A stretch of 64,000 nucleotides of DNA, from contig CAWEJL010000004.1 of the NCBI GenBank assembly GCA_963809385.1, forward strand, positions 248,001 through 312,000, in the 5' to 3' direction. The notes under the pieces were generated by a model. The model was not told the origin of the DNA, did no database searches, and worked only from the letters and a program-made list of their open reading frames with translations. How positions within the stretch are numbered: position 1 is the first letter of the stretch; every line of letters begins with the position of its first letter. Origin of the DNA: JAKAIY01 sp963809385. GTDB lineage: Bacteria; Chloroflexota; Ktedonobacteria; Ktedonobacterales; JADMIN01. Shown in pieces: positions 16,922-25,518 of this stretch. The position numbers were made by a program, and so were the translations under genes.

Positions 16922-18547
16922 CTAGTACTCCGGCATCTGCGGGGCGGCGGGCTTTTCCTTCTCCGGGAGGTCGGTGATCAGCGCCTCGGTGGAGAGGATC
17001 ATCGCGGCGATCGAAGCCGCGTTCTCCAGGGCGGAGCGCGTGACCTTGGCCGGGTCGATGACGCCAGCGGCGATCATGTCCTCGTTCTTGCCGGTGAGGA
17101 CGTTGTAGCCGATGCGCTTGCTCTTCTTCTCGGCCTGCGCGCGGCGGACGTTCTGGACGACGACCGCGCCGTCCTCGCCAGCGTTGACGGCGATCTGGCG
17201 CAGCGGCTCTTCGAGCGCGCGGCGCAGGATCGCGACGCCAGTGGCCGCGTCACCCTCGAGCTTGATCTTGTCCAGCGCCTCGACGGCGTTGAGCAGCGCG
17301 ACGCCGCCGCCAGGAACGTAGCCCTCTTCGACCGCCGCGCGGGTGGCCGAGAGCGCGTCCTCGACGCGGGTCTTGCGGAACTTCAGCTCGACCTCGGTGC
17401 CAGCGCCGACCTTGATCAGGCCCACGCCACCGGCCAGCTTGGCCAGGCGCTCCTGGAGCTTCTCGCGGTCGTAGTCGCTGGTGGTCGCCTCGATCTCAGC
17501 CTTGATCTGCTTGATGCGGGCCTGGATGGAAGCCTCTTCGCCCTTGCCCTCGACGACGGTGGTCTCGTCCTTCGTCGAGATGACGCGGCGGGCCTGGCCG
17601 AGGTCGGAGAGGGTGGCGTTCTCGAGGCGGCGGCCCGTCTCTTCGCTGATGACCTGGCCACCGGTCAGGATCGCGATGTCCTGCAGCATGGCCTTGCGGC
17701 GGTCGCCGAAGCCGGGGGCCTTGACGGCCAGGACGTTGAGGATGCCGCGCAGCTTGTTGACGACCAGGGTCGCCAGGGCTTCGCCGTCCACATCCTCGGC
17801 GATGATGACGATGTTGCGGTTGCCGATCTGGGTCAGCTTCTCCAGGACGGGGAGGATGTCGGCGACGGCGCTGATCTTCTTGTCGGTGATCAGCACATAG
17901 GCGTCGTCAATCACGGCCTCCATGCGGTCGGAGTTGGTGACGAAGTAGGCGGAGCTGTAGCCCTTGTCGAGCTGCATGCCTTCGACGAACTCGGTCTCGA
18001 AGTTGGTGCCGCGGCTCTCTTCGACGGTGATGACACCCTCGCGACCGACGCGCTCCATCACGTCAGCGATCAGCTCGCCGATCTGCGGGTCAGCGGCGGA
18101 GACGGTGGCGATCTGGGCGATCTCCTTGCGGCCGTCAACCGGGGTGGCTTCGCTCTTGATGTACTCGACGACGGCGGCGACACCGCGCTCGATGCCCTGG
18201 CGCAGCTGCATGGGGTTGGCGCCGGCGGCAAGGTTCTTCAGGCCTTCGGTGACGATGGCCTGGGCGAGGACGGTGGCGGTGGTGGTGCCATCACCGGCGA
18301 CGTCGTTGGTCTTGGTCGCGGCCTCTTTGAGGAGCTGCGCGCCCATGTTCTCGAAGGGGTCTTCGAGGGTGATTTCCTTGGCGACGGTGACGCCGTCATG
18401 GGTGACGGTGGGGGCGCCGAACTTCTTGTCAATCGCGACGTTGCGGCCCTTGGGGCCAAGGGTAGTCTTGACGGCGGCGGCGAGGGCGTCAATACCCTTC
18501 TTGAGTGAGCGGCGAGCCGCCTCGTCGAAGACGAGCTGTTTAGCCAT
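16922..18547 (-). CDS. groEL: Chaperonin GroEL (Hsp60)
   Basis: A 541-residue ATP-driven folding chamber subunit. It has the N-terminal block LGPKGRNVAIDKKFGAPTVT, the ATP loop DGVTVAKEI, AGDGTTTATVLA and the equatorial GGGVALL. All are at normal positions and the length is normal. The C-terminus ends PAAPQMPEY instead of the Gly-Met repeat tail typical of E. coli. It lies 93 bp after groES in the same transcript. I see no CIRCE element upstream of groES. Confidence 0.98.
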   Translation of the reverse strand: MAKQLVFDEAARRSLKKGIDALAAAVKTTLGPKGRNVAIDKKFGAPTVTHDGVTVAKEITLEDPFENMGAQLLKEAATKTNDVAGDGTTTATVLAQAIVTEGLKNLAAGANPMQLRQGIERGVAAVVEYIKSEATPVDGRKEIAQIATVSAADPQIGELIADVMERVGREGVITVEESRGTNFETEFVEGMQLDKGYSSAYFVTNSDRMEAVIDDAYVLITDKKISAVADILPVLEKLTQIGNRNIVIIAEDVDGEALATLVVNKLRGILNVLAVKAPGFGDRRKAMLQDIAILTGGQVISEETGRRLENATLSDLGQARRVISTKDETTVVEGKGEEASIQARIKQIKAEIEATTSDYDREKLQERLAKLAGGVGLIKVGAGTEVELKFRKTRVEDALSATRAAVEEGYVPGGGVALLNAVEALDKIKLEGDAATGVAILRRALEEPLRQIAVNAGEDGAVVVQNVRRAQAEKKSKRIGYNVLTGKNEDMIAAGVIDPAKVTRSALENAASIAAMILSTEALITDLPEKEKPAAPQMPEY

Positions 18548-18640
18548 GTGGGGTAATTCTCCTGTATGGGACGGTGTTCGCTATCTCGCGCGGAGGTGTT
18601 CGCGCGGGGAAGTCGGATCAGGTGAGGCCAGGCCGGGAGG

Positions 18641-18937
18641 CTAGGACTCGATGATGGCGAGGATGTCGCTCTCACGCAGGACGAGCAGGTCGTCGCCGTC
18701 GAGCTTGAACTCCGTGCCGCCGTACTTGGCGAAGAGGACGCGGTCACCGACCTTGATTTCCATCTCGGCGCGCTTGCCGCTATCGAGCAGCTTGCCAGCG
18801 CCGACCGCGATGACCTGACCTTCCTGGGGCTTTTCCTTGGCGGTGTCGGGGATGATGAGGCCCGACTTGGTTGTCTCTTCCTTCGCCAGGGGCTTGACGA
18901 CCACACGGTCGGCGACGGGGTGGATCTTCGCGGCCAC
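18641..18937 (-). CDS. groES: Co-chaperonin GroES (Hsp10)
   Basis: The lid of the GroEL chamber. I place the start at the GTG at 18937, giving 98 residues beginning MAAKIHPVADRVVVKPLAK, the usual GroES start and length. AGGAGGAG lies 7 bases before it. The same frame continues upstream to an ATG at 18997 (MKKTSQVRGAANAA...), which would add 20 residues, but its ribosome site is weak. The mobile loop (EETTKSGLIIPDTAKEKP) and GGTEFKLDG beta-hairpin are present. It forms an operon with groEL. Confidence 0.93.
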   Translation of the reverse strand: MAAKIHPVADRVVVKPLAKEETTKSGLIIPDTAKEKPQEGQVIAVGAGKLLDSGKRAEMEIKVGDRVLFAKYGGTEFKLDGDDLLVLRESDILAIIES

Positions 18938-18997
18938 GGCAGTCTCCTCCTGAGGCGCGGCGTTTGCGGCGCCTCGAACTTGACTAGTCTTTTTCAT

Positions 18998-19603
18998 GCT
19001 TCTCTCAATACAGCGCCTCATTCCCCAGCGGGCGAGGCGTCCGGCGCGCCGCCAATTCCGGCGACGGCCCGGTGATAAGTATGCGACGCCGGGTGTTAGA
19101 CCTGTGTAGGTGTTCCATTAGAGGTGTATAGGAGGAGTGTAAGAGGAACGTTAGAGGTAGCCTCATCCGGCCTCCGGCCACCTTCTCCTGGGAAGGAACG
19201 CGACCCCATCCGCCCTCCGGCGTAGCGTTCCCCTACGAGGGGAAGGCCCGGCTCAACGTGACTGGTGAAGGGCATACATCGCTTGCCCTCCACCACTCAC
19301 GCCCGGCGGCGGCCCCGCTCCCCGCAGGGAGAGGGGGTAGGGGGTGAGGCCCGCGGGCGAGCGCAGCGAAGCCCCCATGCGGGTTCAGGGTTCCCGCATG
19401 GGACCCCTGACGCGGCTTCAGCCGCCGGGTCTCACGCCGACAATTCACAAGCCCCACCCCCACCTCTGCCTCATTTTGTGTAACATCAGCGCCTCATGCG
19501 CCGCCTGCCATAGCCCATAACAGGCGGTCATGTGTAGCGGGGGCGCGGAGCGGCTATACTATCTGGGCCAACGAGCGATCACCTCAAGCGGGAGCCGAAG
19601 CGT
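18998..19603. repeat. Intergenic region with dispersed repeat pieces and hairpins
   Basis: This region is a patchwork. A GTG/TTAGAGG-rich stretch (19090-19165) lies upstream of groES; no CIRCE element is present. From about 19156 a CCTCATCCGGCCTCCGG-type repeat begins. At 19311-19352 is a copy, in reverse orientation, of the repeat at 29990-30030 (core CCTCACCCCCTACCCCCTCT). At 19374-19402 a perfect 10-bp hairpin CCCATGCGGG / CCCGCATGGG occurs. TATACT at 19555-19560 may be a -10 box for the gene at 19604, without a good -35 box. Confidence 0.6.
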
Positions 19604-20902
19604 ATGTATAGCGCGTATCTGGATTTGAGCCCGGCGCGGGTGCGAGGCGCGCGCGCGCTGGGCCGCATCTCGCGGCGTATCTATTTCGGGCCGTTGGCGC
19701 CCCTGCGCGTGCGCCGCTTCCCCACCCCCGGTTTGCCGGGCGGGCGCTGGGTGCGCGTGCGCAACGTCGTCAGTGGCATCGCGCTGGATGAGGTGGAGCG
19801 GACGCTGGTGGCGTGGGACCCGAAGGTGGCGCCACAGGCCGCTCCGCAGCCCGCGCGCGTCTATCTGGGGCGGCAGGTGGTCGGCGAGATCGTCGAGGCC
19901 GGGTCGGAGGCGCAATTGCTGCGGGTGGGCGACCGGGTGGTGTACCAGTCGGGGCCGTGCTGCGCGACGCGCGAGATCGAGCCGCCCTGCCACCACTGCG
20001 CCGCGGGCTCGTACGCGCTCTGCGAGAATCGCTACCTGCCGGGGCCGGAGCAGGTGGGCGGCGGCTGGAGCGACGAGATGATCGTCCACGAGCGGCAGCT
20101 CTTCCTGACGCCGGATGGCCTGTTAGCAGAGCAGGCGGCGCTGCTGGAGCCGACCGCCGAGGCGCTGCGGGCCGCGCTGCGCTACCACCCTGAGCCGGAT
20201 GATCTGGCGCTCGTGCTGGGCGCGGAGGCGCCGGGGCTGCTGCTGGCGCAGGCGCTGCGCGCGCTGGCGCCGTCGCTCAGCCTCACCGTCGCCCCGCAAC
20301 ACAGCTATCAGGTCGAGGTGGCCACGCGGATGGGCGCCACGCGCATCCTCTATCCCGAAGATGGCGACGACGCGGTGGCGCGAATGACCGACGGCAGGCT
20401 GTATCGTAGCCGGTCGGGCGCGCAGCTGCTGGTGGGCGGCTTCGATGTGGTGTATGACACGCTGGGCACGGAGGCGTCGCTGCGGCAGGCGCTGCTCTGG
20501 GTGCGCGAGGGCGGGACGGTCGTGCTGGCGGGACGCCCCCAGCGCTGGATGCAGCTTGACCCGACGCTGATCTGGAGCCGCGAGGTGTCGCTGCTCGGCG
20601 TGGCGGCGCATGGCGCGGAGAGCTGGCCGGGCGGCGCGGAGATCGCCCCAGCGATCGTCTCCGGCGGGAGGGTATCCACGTTCACGCTGGCGGCGCAGAT
20701 GATGCGTGAGAAGCTGCTCACGCCGGAGCGGCTGGTGACACACCGCTTCCCGCTGCGGGAGGTGCGCGCGGCGATCACAACGGTGCGCGACCGCGCGGAC
20801 CACAAAGCGGTCCAGGCGCTGCTCGACATCCGCGACGTGGCCAGCTCGGCGCTGCTCTCGGATATCGAAAGCCCGGCGGCGCTGGGCGCCCCGCGCGGGT
20901 AG
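19604..20902 (+). CDS. Zinc-type medium-chain alcohol dehydrogenase-like protein
   Basis: A 432-residue protein of the medium-chain dehydrogenase/reductase superfamily. VVGEIVEAGSEAQLLRVGDRVV is the N-terminal GroES-like core. The structural-zinc cluster region reads PCCATREIEPPCHHCAAGSYALC, and the C-terminal half is a Rossmann domain with FDVVYDTLG. The usual catalytic-zinc CGTD motif is not visible where expected (NVVSGIALDEVE instead), and the nucleotide-binding GxGxxG is replaced by LGAEAPG. It may therefore have lost the classic alcohol dehydrogenase reaction. The substrate is unknown. GGGAG lies 9 bases before the ATG. Confidence 0.72.
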   Translation: MYSAYLDLSPARVRGARALGRISRRIYFGPLAPLRVRRFPTPGLPGGRWVRVRNVVSGIALDEVERTLVAWDPKVAPQAAPQPARVYLGRQVVGEIVEAGSEAQLLRVGDRVVYQSGPCCATREIEPPCHHCAAGSYALCENRYLPGPEQVGGGWSDEMIVHERQLFLTPDGLLAEQAALLEPTAEALRAALRYHPEPDDLALVLGAEAPGLLLAQALRALAPSLSLTVAPQHSYQVEVATRMGATRILYPEDGDDAVARMTDGRLYRSRSGAQLLVGGFDVVYDTLGTEASLRQALLWVREGGTVVLAGRPQRWMQLDPTLIWSREVSLLGVAAHGAESWPGGAEIAPAIVSGGRVSTFTLAAQMMREKLLTPERLVTHRFPLREVRAAITTVRDRADHKAVQALLDIRDVASSALLSDIESPAALGAPRG

Positions 20903-20919
20903 GCGCGACCTCACCCCCG

Positions 20920-20942
20920 GCCCCTCTCCCGTGGGGAGAGGG
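20920..20942. terminator. Hairpin within a dispersed repeat, between convergent genes
   Basis: A perfect 10-bp stem CCCCTCTCCC / GGGGAGAGGGG-type with loop GTG lies between the dehydrogenase-like and thioredoxin reductase genes. The flanking CCTCACCCCCGG shows that it belongs to the same repeat family as 19311-19352 and 29990-30030. Confidence 0.65.
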
Positions 20943-20951
20943 GAGGCGCGG

Positions 20952-22130
20952 TCAGTGGCGGAGGTAGTCGCGGATGCCCAGGGCGGCGGTAGCGCCCTCG
21001 CCTGCCGCGGATGCGGCTTGCTTCGTGCTGCCAGCGCGCGCGTCGCCCGCCGCGAAGACGCCGGGGACGCTGGTTTCCAGCATGCCGTGGGTGGTAATGA
21101 ATCCGCCCGCGTCGCGCGCGACCTCCGCTGGAACCCATTCGGTGTTGGGCTTGAGGCCGACGAAGACAAAGACGCCGGCGGGGTGTATCTCCTCTTGGGC
21201 GCCGCTCTGGCGGTCGCGGATGGCGACGCTCTTGAGCTTGCCCTCACCCTGGAACGCGACGACCTCAACATGCGGGCGCACGGTGATGGCGGAGTTCTCG
21301 CGCACCTTGTCAACCACCAGCTTCGAGGCGGTCAGGTCGTCGCCGCGCACCAGGATCGTCACCTCGCTGGCGAAGCGCGCCAGAAAGATGCTCTCCTCGC
21401 CCGCGCTGTTGCCGCCGCCAATCACCGCGACGGGGCGGCCCTTGTAGAACGGACCGTCGCAGGTGGCGCAGAAGTGGACGCCCGCGCCGATGAAGTCCTC
21501 CTCGCCTTCGACGCCTAGCCGCTTGTACTGTGAGCCGGGGGCCAGCAGGACGGCGCGCGCGCCATACTCCTTGCCGTCAGCGGTGGAGATGTAGCGCGAC
21601 TCGTCCTCGACGCGCAGGCCGGTCACCGACTGCGCCTGGAGCAGCTCGACGCCGAAGCGCCGCGCCTGTTGCGCCAGCCGGTCGCCGAACTCGGCGCCGG
21701 AGACGCCGTCGGGGAAGCCGGGGAAGTTGTCGAGCCGCTCGGTGACGCCCGCCTGGCCGCCCAGCCCGCTCTGCTCGATCACCAGCGTCTCAAAGCCCTC
21801 GCGCGCGGCGTAGAGCGCGGCGGTCAGCCCGGCGGGGCCGCCGCCAACGACGATCAGGTCGTAGTAGCCCATCTTCGCTTCGGTGGGCAGACCCAGCTTG
21901 GCCGCTAGCTCGGCGTTGGTCGGCTCGACGAGCGCGCTGCCGTCCTCGAAGAGGATAGTAGGGATGATGCGCTTGCCATTGTTGAGCCGCTCGACTAGCT
22001 CCTGGCCGCTGGGGTCACGCTCGATGTCCACCCAATCGTAGTGGATGCGCTGCTCGCCAAGGAACTTCTTGGCGCGCTTGCAATCGCTGCACCACGTCGC
22101 GCCATAGACCGTCAGATTCGTATGCGACAC
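20952..22130 (-). CDS. Glutaredoxin-thioredoxin reductase fusion
   Basis: A 392-residue flavoprotein. Residues 1-80 form a glutaredoxin/mycoredoxin-like domain with active site C14-S-D-C17 (VYGATWCSDCKRAKKFL) and the cis-proline block IIPTILF. Residues 87-392 form a thioredoxin reductase: FAD motif VVGGGPAGLTAA, redox pair C220-A-T-C223, NADPH motif VIGGGNSAGEES, and the FAD-closing GVFAAGDAR. Standard reductases are about 310 residues, so the N-terminal domain is an addition. The fused domain probably passes NADPH electrons to a disulfide or mixed-disulfide substrate directly. The start is GTG with GAGGAGG 7 bases upstream. Confidence 0.92.
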   Translation of the reverse strand: MSHTNLTVYGATWCSDCKRAKKFLGEQRIHYDWVDIERDPSGQELVERLNNGKRIIPTILFEDGSALVEPTNAELAAKLGLPTEAKMGYYDLIVVGGGPAGLTAALYAAREGFETLVIEQSGLGGQAGVTERLDNFPGFPDGVSGAEFGDRLAQQARRFGVELLQAQSVTGLRVEDESRYISTADGKEYGARAVLLAPGSQYKRLGVEGEEDFIGAGVHFCATCDGPFYKGRPVAVIGGGNSAGEESIFLARFASEVTILVRGDDLTASKLVVDKVRENSAITVRPHVEVVAFQGEGKLKSVAIRDRQSGAQEEIHPAGVFVFVGLKPNTEWVPAEVARDAGGFITTHGMLETSVPGVFAAGDARAGSTKQAASAAGEGATAALGIRDYLRH

Positions 22131-22259
22131 CCGCGCCTCCTCAATCGCCGGGGCGCGCCAGCGTGTGACGCGCGCCCGTTCCTGTCTTCTACTTCTCTGG
22201 GTGTAGATACATGAATCTGGAATTCGTTACAGTGAAGCGCGGAAAGCCCGGCGGCGCGC

Positions 22260-23213
22260 TTACCCCTCCGCCTGGAGGGCGGCCTCCAGCGCGGCGCGCA
22301 TCACCGCGAGCGGGGCTTCGGCTCCTGTCCACAGGGTGAATGACTCCGCGCCCTGGTAGAGCAGCATCGAGAAGCCGCCGACCGCGCGCAGCCCGGCGGC
22401 GTGCGCGGCGCGCACCAGCGCGGATTCCGGCGGATTGTAGACCATATCCATGACAAACGCGGTGCGCGGCATGTGACGCAGCAGCTCGATGGGGATCGGC
22501 GAGGCCTGGGGGTCGCGCGTGCCGACGGGTGTGGCGTTGATGAGCAAGTGGGTCTCGGAGAGCGCGGCGGCCAGCGCGTCGAGATCATCCAGCGCCAGCG
22601 TCTGGCTCTTGATATCGCGGGGGGCGGGCGCCGTGAGCGCGCGGGCGCCGGAGACGCTGGGCGGGGCGGGCGACGCGATCATGTCATCCTGCCGGGCATA
22701 GAGCGCCTCGAGCGCGGCGCGGGCCGAGGAGCGCTTGCGCGCGGCGACCCACGGCTGCGCGCCACGCAGCAGCGCCGCGCCCAACGCGGCCCGCGCGCCG
22801 CCACCGGCGCCGAGCGTCAGCGCGCGCATGCCGGGCGTCCAGACGTCCTCCTCGTCGAGCATGCGCAGGAGGGCGGTCACGTCGGTGTTGTGACCCACCA
22901 GGCGCACGCCGCGCGGGGCTTCCTCGCGGACGATGGTGTTGACGGCGCCAGTCAGACGGCGGGCGCTGGTGGCCAGCACGTCCAGGTAGGGAAGGATGGC
23001 CACCTTGTGCGGGATGGTTACGTTAGCGCCCAGCATCTCCGGCTGGCGCAGCGACTCGACCCGCTTGCGCAGATCGCTGGCGGGTGTGTCCCAAAGCTCG
23101 TAGCGCGCGGCGATGCCGAGCGCATCAAACGCAGCCTGCTGCATCACGGGTGAGCGTGAATGATTGACGGGGCGCCCGATCAGTCCAACCTGGCGCGGCG
23201 TAGCCGTCGTCAT
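22260..23213 (-). CDS. aroE: Shikimate dehydrogenase
   Basis: This enzyme reduces 3-dehydroshikimate to shikimate with NADPH in aromatic amino acid synthesis. The 317-residue product shows the substrate-binding start LIGRPVNHSRSPVMQQAAFD, the catalytic NVTIPHK, the second block GHNTDVTALL, the nucleotide loop LGAGGGARAAL, and INATPVG. It is somewhat longer than the usual 270-290 residues because of an insert between about residues 185 and 215. GGGAGGA precedes the ATG. It lies alone, with no other aro gene in the window. Confidence 0.94.
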   Translation of the reverse strand: MTTATPRQVGLIGRPVNHSRSPVMQQAAFDALGIAARYELWDTPASDLRKRVESLRQPEMLGANVTIPHKVAILPYLDVLATSARRLTGAVNTIVREEAPRGVRLVGHNTDVTALLRMLDEEDVWTPGMRALTLGAGGGARAALGAALLRGAQPWVAARKRSSARAALEALYARQDDMIASPAPPSVSGARALTAPAPRDIKSQTLALDDLDALAAALSETHLLINATPVGTRDPQASPIPIELLRHMPRTAFVMDMVYNPPESALVRAAHAAGLRAVGGFSMLLYQGAESFTLWTGAEAPLAVMRAALEAALQAEG

Positions 23214-23596
23214 GTCATTCCTCCCTTCCGTCGCCCTGGATGGCTTTTCCGTTCGCTGGTGGCTCGCGGCTCGCGCGGCTCGCGCGCCACACGCAGTGTA
23301 CGCACAGTGCGCGGCTTGACGCTACTGCTCCGCGACGCGGGGTATAGACGGAGTATACTTGAGGGGCGCGAAATAGGCGTGAGAGCGCGGCTTTTGCCAC
23401 CGTGAGGCCCGGTGGGTGAACCTGCGGCGGGGCGGCCCGGCGGGTGAGCCGCGGCTACGGGCCACGAGACGCGAAGGCCGCCTGCGCGGCCTGGGATGCG
23501 AAGCGGTGGGCGGCGAGTATTCACCAGGGCTGGCGAGACGCGCGTCCGCGTTCGACGACACAAAAGCAACGCTGGAACTGGCAAGAGGAGTGAGGC
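23214..23596. other. Divergent intergenic region
   Basis: A 383-bp gap between aroE (minus) and an exported protein gene (plus). A minus-strand TATACT lies near 23357 without a convincing -35 box. Short dyads occur but no repeat family, RNA gene or coding frame is supported. Confidence 0.4.
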
Positions 23597-24685
23597 ATGT
23601 ACGAGGGCTGGGGAACCACGCCGGGCGGGGGACAGCCGGAGCCGCGGAAACGGCGGACGGGATGGATCGTCGGTGGCGTCGTAGCGGCGGTGGTTGCGCT
23701 GTGCGCCTGCGTGATCGTGGCGCTGCTGGCTCCAGTGGCGCTGCTGCGCATCGCTGGGCGCTTTACGGTTCCTGGCGCCGCGTCGGTCTTGCCGCCGGTC
23801 TGCGCGGGCGCCGTTCCCCGCGACACGATTCCAGCGGACGCGACAGGCCAGTTCACGGTCCAGCCGATCTATGCGGAGGCGCTGAGCTACGCCACGGATG
23901 CGCAAGGCCAGTCCACGAGCCAGCGGGTGCAGATTTGGGCGAAGGATGTGCTCGCTCCATATCCGGCGATGAATGACATCTTTTCGAACGCGGTTGGCGG
24001 AGTTGACGAGTGGGGCAAGTCGCTCGGCTCGATAGACCCCAACGCCTACCGCTGTGTGGTGCTGGATATGCAGACGGCGCACGTCGAGCAGCAAGCGCTG
24101 GCGGCGCTCCAGGCGGCCGCCAAGCAGGTGCCTGGCCCGCATACGGTGGCTTATCTCGTGCCGTGGAACACCACGCGCTTCTATGGCGCGTCGGGTGAGC
24201 AGAGCCTGATGATTCCGTTCTGGGAAAACGACCCACTGAACCGCTTGCTCCCACGCGATAGCTCGCACGATTGGTTCTATATGGTGGGCGCGCTGGACCA
24301 TGAGTATATGGAGGTCGCGCGCTACGAGCGCATAGGCAGCCTCGACAATGCCTATTCGACGCTGCTGGACAATATGGTGGTGGACGGCATGGCCGACGAT
24401 TTCGCGGCGCATATGACCGGGCAGCAGATCGATTGGGGAATAGACCCCGCCACGGAGGCGTCGCTCTGGGCGCAGTTCAAGCCCACAGTCACCGAGTACG
24501 CCAATCCGAACCAGGAGGCGCAAATGCTGGGTGATCCGTCGCACGGTATCCCGAACGCCGCCGGATACCAGATCGGCGATCACATCGTCGCGGACTATCT
24601 GGCGCGGCATCCCAATGTGACGTTCAACCAGCTTGCGGGAATGGATGCGAACGTGATCTACGCGGGCAGCGGGTATAACGGATAG
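23597..24685 (+). CDS. Membrane-anchored DUF2268-like protein with altered zinc motif
   Basis: A 362-residue protein with a short cytoplasmic head, one N-terminal transmembrane helix (about residues 23-48) and a large outer domain. The region LDHEYMEVARYER (HEYME, H235 to E239) followed about 17 residues later by LLDNMVVDGMADDFA matches the pattern of DUF2268 predicted zinc proteases (HEYxH ... LLDxLVxEGLADHF). Here the second histidine of HExxH is Glu, and the final His is Phe/Ala. Catalysis as a classic zincin is therefore doubtful. AGAGGAG precedes the ATG. The neighbour downstream is a lipoprotein gene, 199 bp away. Confidence 0.55.
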   Translation: MYEGWGTTPGGGQPEPRKRRTGWIVGGVVAAVVALCACVIVALLAPVALLRIAGRFTVPGAASVLPPVCAGAVPRDTIPADATGQFTVQPIYAEALSYATDAQGQSTSQRVQIWAKDVLAPYPAMNDIFSNAVGGVDEWGKSLGSIDPNAYRCVVLDMQTAHVEQQALAALQAAAKQVPGPHTVAYLVPWNTTRFYGASGEQSLMIPFWENDPLNRLLPRDSSHDWFYMVGALDHEYMEVARYERIGSLDNAYSTLLDNMVVDGMADDFAAHMTGQQIDWGIDPATEASLWAQFKPTVTEYANPNQEAQMLGDPSHGIPNAAGYQIGDHIVADYLARHPNVTFNQLAGMDANVIYAGSGYNG

Positions 24686-24884
24686 TCAGTCTGGCGGCGG
24701 CGCCCTATCTACGCCGCTCGCGCGTTATACATCGTAGACGCGCTCTGACGCGCTCCGACGCACTCCGCTGGCGCGCTGGCGCAGAGGGGGCGCGCGGGAC
24801 GCGCAGGGACGCCGGGCGGCGGGCAGCGGGCGCGCCGCTGGAAAGACGGCCAGAGAATTGGAAGCGTTCAGGAGTGTCATACGC

Positions 24885-25490
24885 ATGGCGGTAGGATGGG
24901 CAAGGATCCGACGGGGACGCGCGCGCGCGGGACAAACCAGCGGCCTGGCGCTGGCGCTGGCGTTGATGCTGGCGGGCTGCTCGCTGGGCTCAAGCGGAAA
25001 TACGAGCGCCAGCAACCAGCAGACGCTGGGCGCGCTGCCCTGGTGCGCCCAGCCACAAATCAGCTTTGTGGATAGCAGCTCGTCATCGCAGCAGGCGATT
25101 ACCCAGTGGAGTCAGGTCAAGGGCCAGTTGGGCTTCACCCCTTATCTGCCACCGAACCTGCCGAAGGGGACTTGCCTCGATCTGGTGGGTGGGGCCATCC
25201 ACGACCCGATCTTTGGCGGCCACCTCAGCATTACCTGGGTGCTGCCCGGCGGCAGCCCGATCAGCTTCTCTGAGGCGCCCAAGCACGGGAATACCGCGAC
25301 GACCCCGCAGTGCTCGCAGAGCGCGCAGAGTGGGCAGAGCGCGCAGAGCTCCGACGCGACGACCGTCTGCATCGGGGCGGTGGGAGATACGAGCGTCACC
25401 ATCGCGTCGCACCTGACGCAGAGCCAGATCGCGACCTATTTTAGCCAGCTGAAGCCCGCGCCCGACTGGGAGCCCGCGCCGGTAAGCTAG
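24885..25490 (+). CDS. Hypothetical lipoprotein
   Basis: A 201-residue exported protein. A basic N-terminus and hydrophobic run lead to the lipobox LMLAGC, so it should be lipid-anchored at that Cys. The mature part has a Ser/Gln-rich segment near the C-terminus (QCSQSAQSGQSAQSS) and several cysteines. It has no family I recognise. The frame extends to a TTG at 24858, but the ATG at 24885 has AGGAG about 10 bases upstream. It lies 28 bp before the histidine kinase gene, so it may be that kinase's sensory or accessory partner (inference). Confidence 0.7.
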   Translation: MAVGWARIRRGRARAGQTSGLALALALMLAGCSLGSSGNTSASNQQTLGALPWCAQPQISFVDSSSSSQQAITQWSQVKGQLGFTPYLPPNLPKGTCLDLVGGAIHDPIFGGHLSITWVLPGGSPISFSEAPKHGNTATTPQCSQSAQSGQSAQSSDATTVCIGAVGDTSVTIASHLTQSQIATYFSQLKPAPDWEPAPVS

Positions 25491-25518
25491 GCGTAACCCG
25501 CGCCAGCAGGAGGAGCTT

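Noticed and set aside
19022..19165. Possible CIRCE (HrcA) element before groES
   Set aside because: I looked for TTAGCACTC-N9-GAGTGCTAA and found no match, only TTAGAGG-type repeats.
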